A DNA stretch of 16,899 nt from SCTD01 sp038256525 (GTDB lineage Bacteria > Actinomycetota > Actinomycetes > Mycobacteriales > SCTD01), in NCBI GenBank assembly GCA_038256525.1, contig JBBSKF010000076.1, forward strand, positions 1 to 16,899. Reading direction: 5' to 3'. A program made the translations under genes and the position numbers. Positions 7,282 through 13,378 of this stretch are shown here, piece by piece; within the stretch, counting starts at the first letter, position 1; each line of letters opens with the position of its first letter. Under the pieces are notes generated by a model. The model saw only the letters and a program-made list of their open reading frames with translations. It searched no databases and was not told the DNA's origin.

Positions 7282-7343
7282 GATCATCTGGCGAGATCGG
7301 ACCCCGAAATGGCCATGATCATCGCCAGTTGATCAGGGAGGGG
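7273..7343. repeat. 71-nt nested inverted repeat between metK and priA (possible terminator or dispersed repeat)
   Basis: The outer arms are perfect over 14 bp: CCCCTCCCTGATCA (7273-7286) and its complement (7330-7343). After one T/T mismatch, CTGGCGA (7288-7294) pairs with TCGCCAG (7322-7328), and GATC (7295-7298) can pair with GATC (7317-7320) around a one-base bulge, leaving an 18-nt loop. Three TGATCA hexamers occur (7281, 7316, 7330). No T-run follows on either strand, so it is not a classical intrinsic terminator. It may act as a transcript-end structure, a protein-binding site or a copy of a dispersed element. Confidence 0.75.
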
Positions 7344-7376
7344 TACGGGGGGAGCGCCGCTGTCGGCTGATCCGCC

Positions 7377-7382
7377 TAACCT
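7377..7382 (+). promoter_or_regulatory. -10 element for a leaderless priA transcript
   Basis: TAACCT is followed by 7 nt and then the GTG at 7390, which puts the expected transcription start at or next to the first base of the gene. There is no Shine-Dalgarno sequence. Leaderless messages of this layout are common in Actinobacteria. No -35 hexamer was recognised. Confidence 0.45.
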
Positions 7383-7389
7383 CGCGGCC

Positions 7390-9342
7390 GTGAGCGAGTC
7401 GAGTGGACCCCGGGCGCCCCTCGCCGCCGAGCTGGCGGTCGCCCGGGTGGTGGTCGACAGCGGGCTGGCCCACCTCGACCGGCCCTTCGACTACGCGGTC
7501 ACGGAGCGGTTCGACGACCTGGCCCGGCCGGGCGTTCGGGTGCGGGTCCGCTTCGCCGGTCGGCTTGTCGACGGCTGGCTGCTGGAGCGGATCGCAGCCA
7601 CCGGTCACGACCGCCGGCTGAGTCCGCTCGCCGGCGTCGTCAGTGGCGAGCAGGTGCTCACCCCCGACGTCGCCCGGCTCGCCCGGGCGGTTGCGGACCG
7701 GACGGCTGGCACGCTTCCCGATGTGCTACGGCTCGCCGTCCCGCCGCGGCATGCCCGCGTGGAGGCGGAGCCGGCCGCCGCGCCGGCGATCGCTCCCGCT
7801 GCCCCGGACCCTGGGCCGTGGCGGCGCTACCCGACCGGGCCGGCCTTTCTGGCCGCCTTGACCGAGGGACGCGCGCCGCGCGCTGTCTGGTCCGCCCTGC
7901 CCGGCCCGCACTGGCCGGACGAGATCGCCCGCGCCGTCCAGGCCGGCGCCAGCAGTGGTCGCGGCGCTGTCGTCGTCGTGCCCGATGGCCGCGACCTCGA
8001 GCGGGTGACCGGCGCCCTGGCGGAACGAGGCGTGCCCGCCGCCTCGCTGTCGGCGGACCTGGGTCCGGCCGAGCGCTACCGCCGGTGGTTGTCGGTGTTA
8101 CGCGGGACCGTGCGCGTCGCGGTCGGCACCCGGGCAACCGCCTTCGCGCCGGTTGTGGAGCTCGGACTGGTCGTGATCTGGGACGACGGGGACGACCTGC
8201 ACGCCGAGCCGCGGGCGCCCTACCCGCATGTGCGCGAGATCCTGGCATTGCGAGCCTATCTGGCGGGCGCGGCGATGCTGGTCGGCGGTCACGCGCGTAC
8301 CGCCGAGGGCCAGCTGCTCGTCGACCACGGCTGGGCGCGCCCGCTCCAGGCCGACCGCGCCCAGGTGCGCGCCAGCGCACCGACCGTCGAGGGCACGTCG
8401 GAGGATCAGCTCGCCCGGGACCCGGTGGCCCAGGCCGCCCGGCTTCCGGCACTCGCCTTCGAGGCGGCCCGCGCGGCTCTCGCGGTGGGTGCCCCGGTGC
8501 TCGTCCAGGTGCCGCGCCGAGGTTACCTCCCAAGCCTGGCGTGCGTCCGGGATCGCACCCCGGCCCGCTGCCCGGCCTGCGCCGGACCGCTCGCGACCGC
8601 GTCCAGCTCCGCGGTTGCCGGCTGCCGCTGGTGCGGCCGGCTCGCGGGCGACTGGCAGTGTCCGGTGTGCGACGGCCGGCAGCTGCGCTCGGTCGTCGTC
8701 GGGGCCCGGCGCACGGCCGAGGAGCTGGGCCGCGCCTTCGCCGGCGTCACTGTCAGGACCTCCGGTCGTGACGGCGTGCTCGCCACCGTCGACGCCGCCC
8801 CCGCGCTGGTCGTCAGCACGCCGGGGGCGGAGCCGGTCGCCGACGGTGGGTACGGCGCGGTGCTGCTCCTGGACGGCTGGGTCGCGCTCGGCCGGGCCGA
8901 CCTGCGGGCGGGGGAGGAGGCGCTGCGGCGGTGGTTCGCCGCCGCGGCGCTGGCCCGGCCGGCGCCGCACGGACGGGTGGTCGTGGTGGCCGACAACGCT
9001 CTCGCACCGGTGCAGGCGCTGGTGCGCTGGGACCCGGCCGGTGCGGCTGCCCGCGAGCTCGCCGAGCGAACCGAGCTGCGGTTCCCCCCTGCGGTCCGGA
9101 TGGCCTCGCTCGTCGGGACTGCGGCGGCCCGACGGGAGTTCCTGTCGGCGCTGCCGGAGATCGCCCGCGCCGACGTCCTCGGGCCGGTGCCGGCCGGCGA
9201 GGGGGTCGAGCGGTTGCTGCTGCGCGTGCCGCTGGCTGCAGGCGCGCAGTTTGCCGCGGATTTGAAGTCTGCCAGCGCGGTGCGCAGCGCCAAGAAGGGC
9301 GAGCCGGTCCGCGTCGAGCTGGACCCCCGCACCCTCGCCTGA
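7390..9342 (+). CDS. priA: Replication-restart protein PriA, actinobacterial form lacking helicase motifs
   Basis: A 650-residue PriA homologue. PriA normally loads the replisome at stalled forks and is a 3'-5' helicase. The N-terminal DNA-binding part (about 1-110) has DRPFDYAV and GVRVRVRFAGRLVDGWLLE. A zinc-binding insert shows paired cysteines CPAC (394-397), CRWC (412-415) and CPVC (424-427). The ATPase motifs are lost: where a Walker A loop is expected there is ALPGPHWPDEIARAV, and DDGDD (265-269) stands at the DEEH position. Actinobacterial PriA proteins are known to lack detectable helicase motifs, so this looks like the clade norm and not a mutation. Only three CxxC pairs were seen where E. 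coli has four. The GTG at 7390 is supported by the -10 element 7 nt upstream. Confidence 0.9.
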   Translation: MSESSGPRAPLAAELAVARVVVDSGLAHLDRPFDYAVTERFDDLARPGVRVRVRFAGRLVDGWLLERIAATGHDRRLSPLAGVVSGEQVLTPDVARLARAVADRTAGTLPDVLRLAVPPRHARVEAEPAAAPAIAPAAPDPGPWRRYPTGPAFLAALTEGRAPRAVWSALPGPHWPDEIARAVQAGASSGRGAVVVVPDGRDLERVTGALAERGVPAASLSADLGPAERYRRWLSVLRGTVRVAVGTRATAFAPVVELGLVVIWDDGDDLHAEPRAPYPHVREILALRAYLAGAAMLVGGHARTAEGQLLVDHGWARPLQADRAQVRASAPTVEGTSEDQLARDPVAQAARLPALAFEAARAALAVGAPVLVQVPRRGYLPSLACVRDRTPARCPACAGPLATASSSAVAGCRWCGRLAGDWQCPVCDGRQLRSVVVGARRTAEELGRAFAGVTVRTSGRDGVLATVDAAPALVVSTPGAEPVADGGYGAVLLLDGWVALGRADLRAGEEALRRWFAAAALARPAPHGRVVVVADNALAPVQALVRWDPAGAAARELAERTELRFPPAVRMASLVGTAAARREFLSALPEIARADVLGPVPAGEGVERLLLRVPLAAGAQFAADLKSASAVRSAKKGEPVRVELDPRTLA

Positions 9343-9426
9343 CTTCCGGACTCGCAAGACGCCGCGGTCGCTGAGCTCGCTGCCATGCCGGCGGTGCACC
9401 ATCGGTGGCCCGAGCCCCCCCCGGAA

Positions 9427-9470
9427 CTCGGTGCCGCGTCGAAGCGTGCTCGGGCGGTACTGGCACCAAG
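9427..9470. repeat. Hairpin element copy 1 upstream of def
   Basis: CTCGGTGCC (9427-9435) faces GGCACCAAG (9462-9470), with one mismatch in nine and a 26-nt loop containing GCTCGGGCG (9448-9456). A second copy lies exactly 85 bp downstream with no gap needed for alignment. It lies in the 283-bp priA-def gap, where no gene is supported. Confidence 0.6.
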
Positions 9471-9521
9471 ATGGCTACTGGCACACCGCGACACGTGGCG
9501 GGCATTCCCATCTCGGTGCCA
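9461..9521. repeat. Alternative inverted pairing linking the two hairpin elements
   Basis: TGGCACCAAGATGG (9461-9474) is complementary, with one mismatch, to CCATCTCGGTGCCA (9508-9521). This arm of copy 2 can therefore pair with copy 1 or with its own partner at 9543-9556, but not both. Direct repeats of TACTGGCAC (9458 and 9476) lie in the same stretch. Confidence 0.55.
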
Positions 9522-9556
9522 TCACTCGCACGGCCCGGGCGCTGGTGGCACCGAGA
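9511..9556. repeat. Hairpin element copy 2 upstream of def
   Basis: TCTCGGTGCCATCA (9511-9524) pairs with TGGTGGCACCGAGA (9543-9556) over 14 positions, one of them G-U, around an 18-nt loop containing GCCCGGGCG (9533-9541). Relative to copy 1 the stem arms and this loop segment keep the same spacing. The element ends 57 bp before the def -10 sequence. It could be an upstream operator, a priA transcript end, or a repeat family member. Confidence 0.65.
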
Positions 9557-9612
9557 ACAGCGCAGGCAGCGCGGCGGCGATCGTGGCTCGAGCTCCACGC
9601 CAGGCAGCCAAC

Positions 9613-9618
9613 TACAAT
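9613..9618 (+). promoter_or_regulatory. -10 element for a leaderless def-fmt-rsmB transcript
   Basis: TACAAT, a near-consensus -10 hexamer, is followed by 7 nt and the GTG at 9626. The expected transcription start coincides with the start codon, and there is no ribosome binding site. This supports the short Def start over the longer in-frame reading. No -35 hexamer was recognised. Confidence 0.55.
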
Positions 9619-9625
9619 CCCGCAC

Positions 9626-10174
9626 GTGGCCACTCGAACGATCCGCCTGATCGGCGACCCCGTGCTGCGCACCCCCGCCGTCGAGGTCACCACCTTCGAC
9701 AAGGAGCTGCGCAACCTTGTCAAGGACCTCGCCGACACGATGATCGACGCACCCGGTGTCGGCCTCGCCGCGCCCCAGATCGGCGTGGGCCTGCGAGTTT
9801 TCGTCTTCGACGTCGGCGACGTGCTCGGTCACCTCATCAATCCGGTGCTGCACTTCCCGAGCGATGAGGAGCAGGACGGCCCGGAGGGCTGCCTGTCGCT
9901 GCCCGATCTCACCTTCGACTGCCGGCGCAAGCAGCACGTCGTCGCGCACGGGCAGAACGTCTACGGCGACCCGGTCACGATCGAGGGAAGCGACATGCTG
10001 GCCCGATGCGTGCAGCACGAGACCGACCACCTCGACGGGGTGCTGTTCATCGACCGGCTCGACGCCGAGACGAAACGGGCTGCCCTCGAGGCGGTCCGCC
10101 TCGCCGAGTGGTCCAATTCGCCCCCACCCGTGGTCAAGGCCAGCCCGCACCCGCTGTTCGGACGCGCGCTCTGA
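9626..10174 (+). CDS. def: Peptide deformylase
   Basis: A 182-residue metalloenzyme that removes the formyl group from nascent proteins. All three family motifs are present: GVGLAAPQ (44-51), EGCLS (87-91, metal ligand Cys89) and HETDH (131-135, metal ligands His131 and His135 and catalytic Glu132). The frame stays open back to 9431, but that would add 65 residues with no family resemblance, drawn from the repeat-rich gap; the GTG at 9626, seven bases after TACAAT, gives the usual start just before RTIRLIGDPVLR. It is followed by fmt after 19 bp: the enzyme that removes the formyl group and the one that supplies it are made together. Confidence 0.95.
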   Translation: MATRTIRLIGDPVLRTPAVEVTTFDKELRNLVKDLADTMIDAPGVGLAAPQIGVGLRVFVFDVGDVLGHLINPVLHFPSDEEQDGPEGCLSLPDLTFDCRRKQHVVAHGQNVYGDPVTIEGSDMLARCVQHETDHLDGVLFIDRLDAETKRAALEAVRLAEWSNSPPPVVKASPHPLFGRAL

Positions 10175-10193
10175 GCCGCCAGCTCTTCGCCCG

Positions 10194-11102
10194 GTGAGGC
10201 TCGTCTTCGCCGGCACCCCGGAACCGGCCCTGCCCTCGCTCGAGGCCCTGCTCGCCAGCGGGCACGACGTCGTCGCCATCCTCACCCGCCCGGACGCCCC
10301 CGCCGGCCGGGGCCGGACCCTGAAGCGCAGCCCGGTCCGCGAGCGCGCCGAGGCGGCCGGCCTCGAGGTCCTCACACCGGCCCACCCGCGCGAGGACACC
10401 TTCCAGGCCCGACTGCGGGAGATCGCCCCGGACTGCTGCCCGGTCGTGGCGTACGGCGCGCTCGTGCCGCAGCCGGTCCTGGACGTCCCGGCACACGGCT
10501 GGGTCAACCTGCACTTCTCGCTGCTGCCCGCCTGGCGCGGCGCCGCACCGGTGCAGCACGCCGTCCTCGCCGGCGACGAGGTCACCGGCGCCACCACCTT
10601 CCGCCTGGAGGCCGGCCTGGACACCGGCCCGGTCTTCGGCGTCACGACCGAGGACGTACGCCCCACCGACACCAGCGGCGACCTGCTCGCCCGGCTGGCC
10701 GTCGCCGGCGCGGGGCTGCTGGTCGCGACCCTCGACGCCCTGGAAAACGGCTCGGTGCAGGCGGTTCCGCAGCCGAGCGAAGGGGTGAGCTCCGCCCCGA
10801 AGATCACGGTCGACGACGCCCGCGTGGACTGGTCGGCCCCCGCGCTGCGGGTGGACCGGCTGGTGCGGGCCTGCACACCGGCGCCAGGGGCGTGGACGAC
10901 GATGCGCGGCAAGCGGGTCAAGATCGGGCCGGTCACCCTCACCCACGACACCCTCGCCCCGGGGGAGCTGCGCGACGGACTGGTCGGCACTGGCGCGGGA
11001 GCAGTCCGCCTCGGCGGGGTCCGGCCGGAGGGCCGGCCGGCGATGGCCGCCGCCGACTGGTTGCGCGGGCTGCGCATCGAGCCGGGGGAGACGTTCTCGT
11101 GA
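10194..11102 (+). CDS. fmt: Methionyl-tRNA formyltransferase
   Basis: A 302-residue enzyme that transfers a formyl group from 10-formyl-tetrahydrofolate to initiator Met-tRNA. The start RLVFAGTPEPALPSLEALL is the family N-terminus. The catalytic centre is clear: Asn105 and His107 in GWVNLHFSLLPAWRGAAPVQ, with the SLLP loop at 109-112, and Asp143 in GLDTG. The second half (about 200-302), with VRACTPAPGAWT, is the C-terminal tRNA-binding domain. The GTG at 10194 is the only start that gives the expected N-terminus; no good ribosome site precedes it, so it may depend on translation of def 19 bp upstream. Its stop overlaps the rsmB GTG. Confidence 0.95.
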   Translation: MRLVFAGTPEPALPSLEALLASGHDVVAILTRPDAPAGRGRTLKRSPVRERAEAAGLEVLTPAHPREDTFQARLREIAPDCCPVVAYGALVPQPVLDVPAHGWVNLHFSLLPAWRGAAPVQHAVLAGDEVTGATTFRLEAGLDTGPVFGVTTEDVRPTDTSGDLLARLAVAGAGLLVATLDALENGSVQAVPQPSEGVSSAPKITVDDARVDWSAPALRVDRLVRACTPAPGAWTTMRGKRVKIGPVTLTHDTLAPGELRDGLVGTGAGAVRLGGVRPEGRPAMAAADWLRGLRIEPGETFS

Positions 11103-12496
11103 CCCCGCCGCCTGCGGCCCCGCCGCCGCCGCGAAAGCCCGACCGCCGCGCTGCGCGGCCGTACCGTCCGCCGGCCGATGACAAGCCGCGCCGCGCCGCG
11201 TACGACGTCCTGCTCGCCGTCCGGGAGCGGCAGGCCTACGCCAACCTGGTCCTTCCGGGACTGTTGCGCGAGCGCGGGATCACCGGCCGCGACGCAGCGC
11301 TCGCGACCGAGCTGGCGTACGGCGCGCTGCGCGGTCAGGGTCTCTACGACGCGGTGCTGCAGGCCTGCGTCGACCGGCCACTTGCCCACGTCGACCCGCC
11401 GGTGCTCGACGTGCTCCGGCTCGGCACCCATCAGCTGCTGCGCACCCGGATCCCCCCGCACGCAGCGGTGTCCGCGACCGTCGACCTCGCCCGCCGGGTG
11501 GTCAGCGCCGGGCCGGTGGCTTTCGTCAACGCGGTGCTGCGCAAGGTCACCGCGAAGGACCTCGCCGGCTGGGTCGCCCAGCTCGCTCCCACCGACGACC
11601 GGCTTGCCGCGCTCGCCTTGGAGCACAGCCACCCCCGCTGGATCGCGAGCGCATTCCGCGACGCCCTCGGCGGCGACCTGTGGCAGACCGGCGCGGCCCT
11701 TGCCGCTGGCGATGCCCGACCCGAGGTGCACCTGGTCGCCCGCCGGCTGCCCCGCGAGGAGCTGGCGCTCGCCAGTGGCGGCACCCCGGGGCCCTTCTCG
11801 CCGTACGCGGTAAGGCTCTCCGAAGGTGATCCCGGTGCCCTCGGCGCGGTGCGGCATGGGCTCGCCGGAGTACAGGACGAGGGCAGTCAGCTGATGGCGC
11901 TCGCACTCGCGGCCGCGCCGCTGGACGGTCCGGACCGGCTCTGGGTCGACCTGTGCGCCGGGCCGGGCGGGAAGGCCGCGCTGCTCGACGTGGTGGCTGC
12001 CGACCGCGGTGCGACGCTGCTGGCGCTGGAGGCGCAGCACCACCGGTCCCGGCTGGTACGCAGCAGTGGCGTCTTTCGGGTGGTGACCGCCGACGCGCGG
12101 CAGCCACCGCTTCGGCCCGGCTCGGTCGACCGCATCCTGCTCGACGCCCCGTGCAGCGGGCTCGGGGCGTTGCGGCGGCGGCCGGAGGCCCGATGGCGCC
12201 GGCAGCCCTCGGATCTGCCGCCGCTCACCAGGCTGCAGGGGGAGCTGCTCGACGCTGCCGCGCTGCTGCTCCGGCCCGGGGGGGTGCTGGCCTATGTGAC
12301 CTGTTCACCGCACCTGGCCGAGACCGTCGTGCCGGTGTCCGATGTGCTGCGCCGCCACCCGGAGCTCGAGCGCGTCGACGCCCGGCCGCTGCTGCCCGGC
12401 GTGCCCGACCTCGGCGACGGGCCGTCGGTGCAGCTGTGGCCGCACCTGCACGGCACGGACGCGATGCATCTGTCGCTGCTGCGCCGCCGCGGGTAG
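11099..12496 (+). CDS. rsmB: 16S rRNA (cytosine-C5) methyltransferase RsmB/Sun
   Basis: A 465-residue SAM-dependent methyltransferase, expected to methylate cytosine 967 of 16S rRNA (E. coli numbering). A basic, proline-rich tail (1-32) is followed by a NusB-like RNA-binding domain (about 33-160: RRAAYDVLLAVRER, DRPLAHVDPPVLDVLRLG, FVNAVLRKV). The catalytic domain has the SAM-binding DLCAGPGGKAALL (284-296), motif IV DAPCSGLGALRRRPEARW with Cys352, and motif VI VTCSPHLAET with the nucleophile Cys402. The GTG start overlaps the fmt stop (GTGA). The fmt-rsmB order is widely conserved. Substrate position is inferred from the family. A striking C-tract starts 3 nt after the stop. Confidence 0.93.
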   Translation: MTPPPAAPPPPRKPDRRAARPYRPPADDKPRRAAYDVLLAVRERQAYANLVLPGLLRERGITGRDAALATELAYGALRGQGLYDAVLQACVDRPLAHVDPPVLDVLRLGTHQLLRTRIPPHAAVSATVDLARRVVSAGPVAFVNAVLRKVTAKDLAGWVAQLAPTDDRLAALALEHSHPRWIASAFRDALGGDLWQTGAALAAGDARPEVHLVARRLPREELALASGGTPGPFSPYAVRLSEGDPGALGAVRHGLAGVQDEGSQLMALALAAAPLDGPDRLWVDLCAGPGGKAALLDVVAADRGATLLALEAQHHRSRLVRSSGVFRVVTADARQPPLRPGSVDRILLDAPCSGLGALRRRPEARWRRQPSDLPPLTRLQGELLDAAALLLRPGGVLAYVTCSPHLAETVVPVSDVLRRHPELERVDARPLLPGVPDLGDGPSVQLWPHLHGTDAMHLSLLRRRG

Positions 12497-12498
12497 AG

Positions 12499-12536
12499 CC
12501 CCCCGCCCCCCGCCCCCGCCCCCCGCCCCCGCCCCC
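12499..12536. other. Six C5-6 runs separated by single G: G-quadruplex/i-motif tract and candidate Rho-loading site
   Basis: Runs of 6, 6, 5, 6, 5 and 5 C are each separated by one G, starting 3 nt after the rsmB stop. The minus strand thus has six G-runs with one-base loops, a layout that strongly favours G-quadruplex formation. The transcribed RNA is C-rich and cannot fold much, as Rho-loading RNA requires. Composition is seen directly; function is inferred. Such runs are also prone to length change and sequencing error. Confidence 0.6.
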
Positions 12537-12545
12537 GCCGCCACC

Positions 12546-12612
12546 GGTGATCCACGCGGTCGTTGAGGTGGATCGCCCGGTGATTTCCACCTCAGAGTCT
12601 CCGTGGATCACC
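12546..12612. repeat. 67-nt nested inverted repeat between rsmB and rpe
   Basis: Outer arms GGTGATCCACG (12546-12556) and CGTGGATCACC (12602-12612) are perfect. Inside them, after a symmetric 7 + 7 nt internal loop, TGAGGTGGA (12564-12572) and TCCACCTCA (12586-12594) are also perfect, leaving a 13-nt loop. No T-run follows, so this is not a classical terminator. It ends about 30 bp before the possible rpe -10 element. A dispersed repeat, a transcript-end structure and an operator are all possible. Confidence 0.75.
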
Positions 12613-12643
12613 TGGGGCGTGGCGACGGGGAGCGGCCCGCCGC

Positions 12644-12649
12644 TACCAT
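12644..12649 (+). promoter_or_regulatory. Possible -10 element for rpe
   Basis: TACCAT fits TAnnnT and would start RNA near 12656, giving a leader of about 20 nt that includes the ribosome site. The best -35 candidate 18 bp upstream (TGGCGA) is poor. Confidence 0.35.
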
Positions 12650-12665
12650 CCGCGAGACAACCCCT

Positions 12666-12671
12666 AAGGAG
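12666..12671 (+). promoter_or_regulatory. Ribosome binding site fixing the rpe start
   Basis: AAGGAG ends 4 nt before the GTG at 12676. It is one of the clearest ribosome sites in the window and rules out the long in-frame upstream reading that crosses rsmB. Confidence 0.7.
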
Positions 12672-12675
12672 CCCC

Positions 12676-13350
12676 GTGTCCCGCCGCGCCCAGATCTCGC
12701 CCAGCCTGCTGTCCGCCGACTTCGCGCGGCTCGCCGACGACCTCGCCAAGATCGACAAGGCCGCCGACTGGGCGCATGTCGACGTCATGGACAACCACTT
12801 CGTGCCCAACCTGACGCTGGGTCTGCCGGTCGTCGAGGCCATGCTGAAGGTCACGGATCTGCCGATCGACTGCCACCTGATGATCGAGGACCCGGACCGC
12901 TGGGCGCCGGCGTACGCCGAGGTCGGAGCAAAGAGCGTCACCTTCCACATCGAGGCTGCCGCCGCTCCCGTCCGCCTGGCTCGCAACCTGCGTGCCGCCG
13001 GCGCGCGGGCCGGGATGGCGCTCAAGCCGGCGACGCCGGTCGAGCCCTACCTCGACCTGCTCGGCGAGATCGACATGCTGCTGGTCATGACCGTCGAACC
13101 CGGCTTCGGCGGGCAGAGCTTCCTCGACGTCGTGCTGCCCAAGCTCCGCCGGTGCTCGGAGGCCATCCGTGGTCGGGAGCTCGACGTGTGGCTGCAGGTC
13201 GACGGCGGGGTCAGCGCCGAAACCATCGAGCGCTGCGCCGAGGCGGGCGCCGACGTCTTCGTCGCCGGCTCGGCGGTCTACGGCAAGGACGACCCGGCCG
13301 CCGCCATCGAGGGGCTACGGGCCCAGGCGAGCAAGGTCCTTTCCGGCTGA
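12676..13350 (+). CDS. rpe: Ribulose-phosphate 3-epimerase
   Basis: A 224-residue TIM-barrel metalloenzyme that interconverts ribulose 5-phosphate and xylulose 5-phosphate in the pentose phosphate pathway. Expected metal ligands and catalytic residues are present: His34 and Asp36 in HVDVMDNHFVPN, His67 in DCHLMIEDPD, and Asp176 in QVDGGVS. The flexible loop MTVEPGFGGQSF (138-149) and the phosphate-binding VAGSAVYG near the end are also standard. The start ISPSLLSADFA is the family N-terminus. It supplies pentose phosphates, and ribulose 5-phosphate is also a riboflavin precursor, which may explain the frequent rpe-ribD linkage in actinobacteria; here four genes separate them. Confidence 0.96.
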   Translation: MSRRAQISPSLLSADFARLADDLAKIDKAADWAHVDVMDNHFVPNLTLGLPVVEAMLKVTDLPIDCHLMIEDPDRWAPAYAEVGAKSVTFHIEAAAAPVRLARNLRAAGARAGMALKPATPVEPYLDLLGEIDMLLVMTVEPGFGGQSFLDVVLPKLRRCSEAIRGRELDVWLQVDGGVSAETIERCAEAGADVFVAGSAVYGKDDPAAAIEGLRAQASKVLSG

Positions 13351-13378
13351 GGGTGTGACTGACCCGCGGAGTTCGACC

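Noticed and set aside
7273..7343. Classical intrinsic terminator for metK
   Set aside because: The stem is strong, but no T-run follows on either strand, so I list it as an inverted repeat with possible terminator function only.
9431..9625. In-frame 65-residue N-terminal extension of Def
   Set aside because: Def families start just before the IRLIGDPVLR segment. The extension is translated from the repeat-bearing gap and shows no resemblance to anything, and TACAAT sits 7 nt before the shorter start.
9385..9867. Forward open frames starting in the priA-def gap
   Set aside because: They run out of frame into def, have no ribosome site or motif, and look like chance frames.
8813..12043. Very long open frame on the minus strand across priA, def, fmt and rsmB
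   Set aside because: It is antisense to four well-identified genes. Its protein is low-complexity Arg/Ala/Gly/Pro/Ser, typical of the shadow frame in GC-rich DNA.
12225..13025. Minus-strand frames over the rsmB-rpe gap
   Set aside because: They translate the C-tract into poly-Gly and are opposite rpe; no domain is seen.
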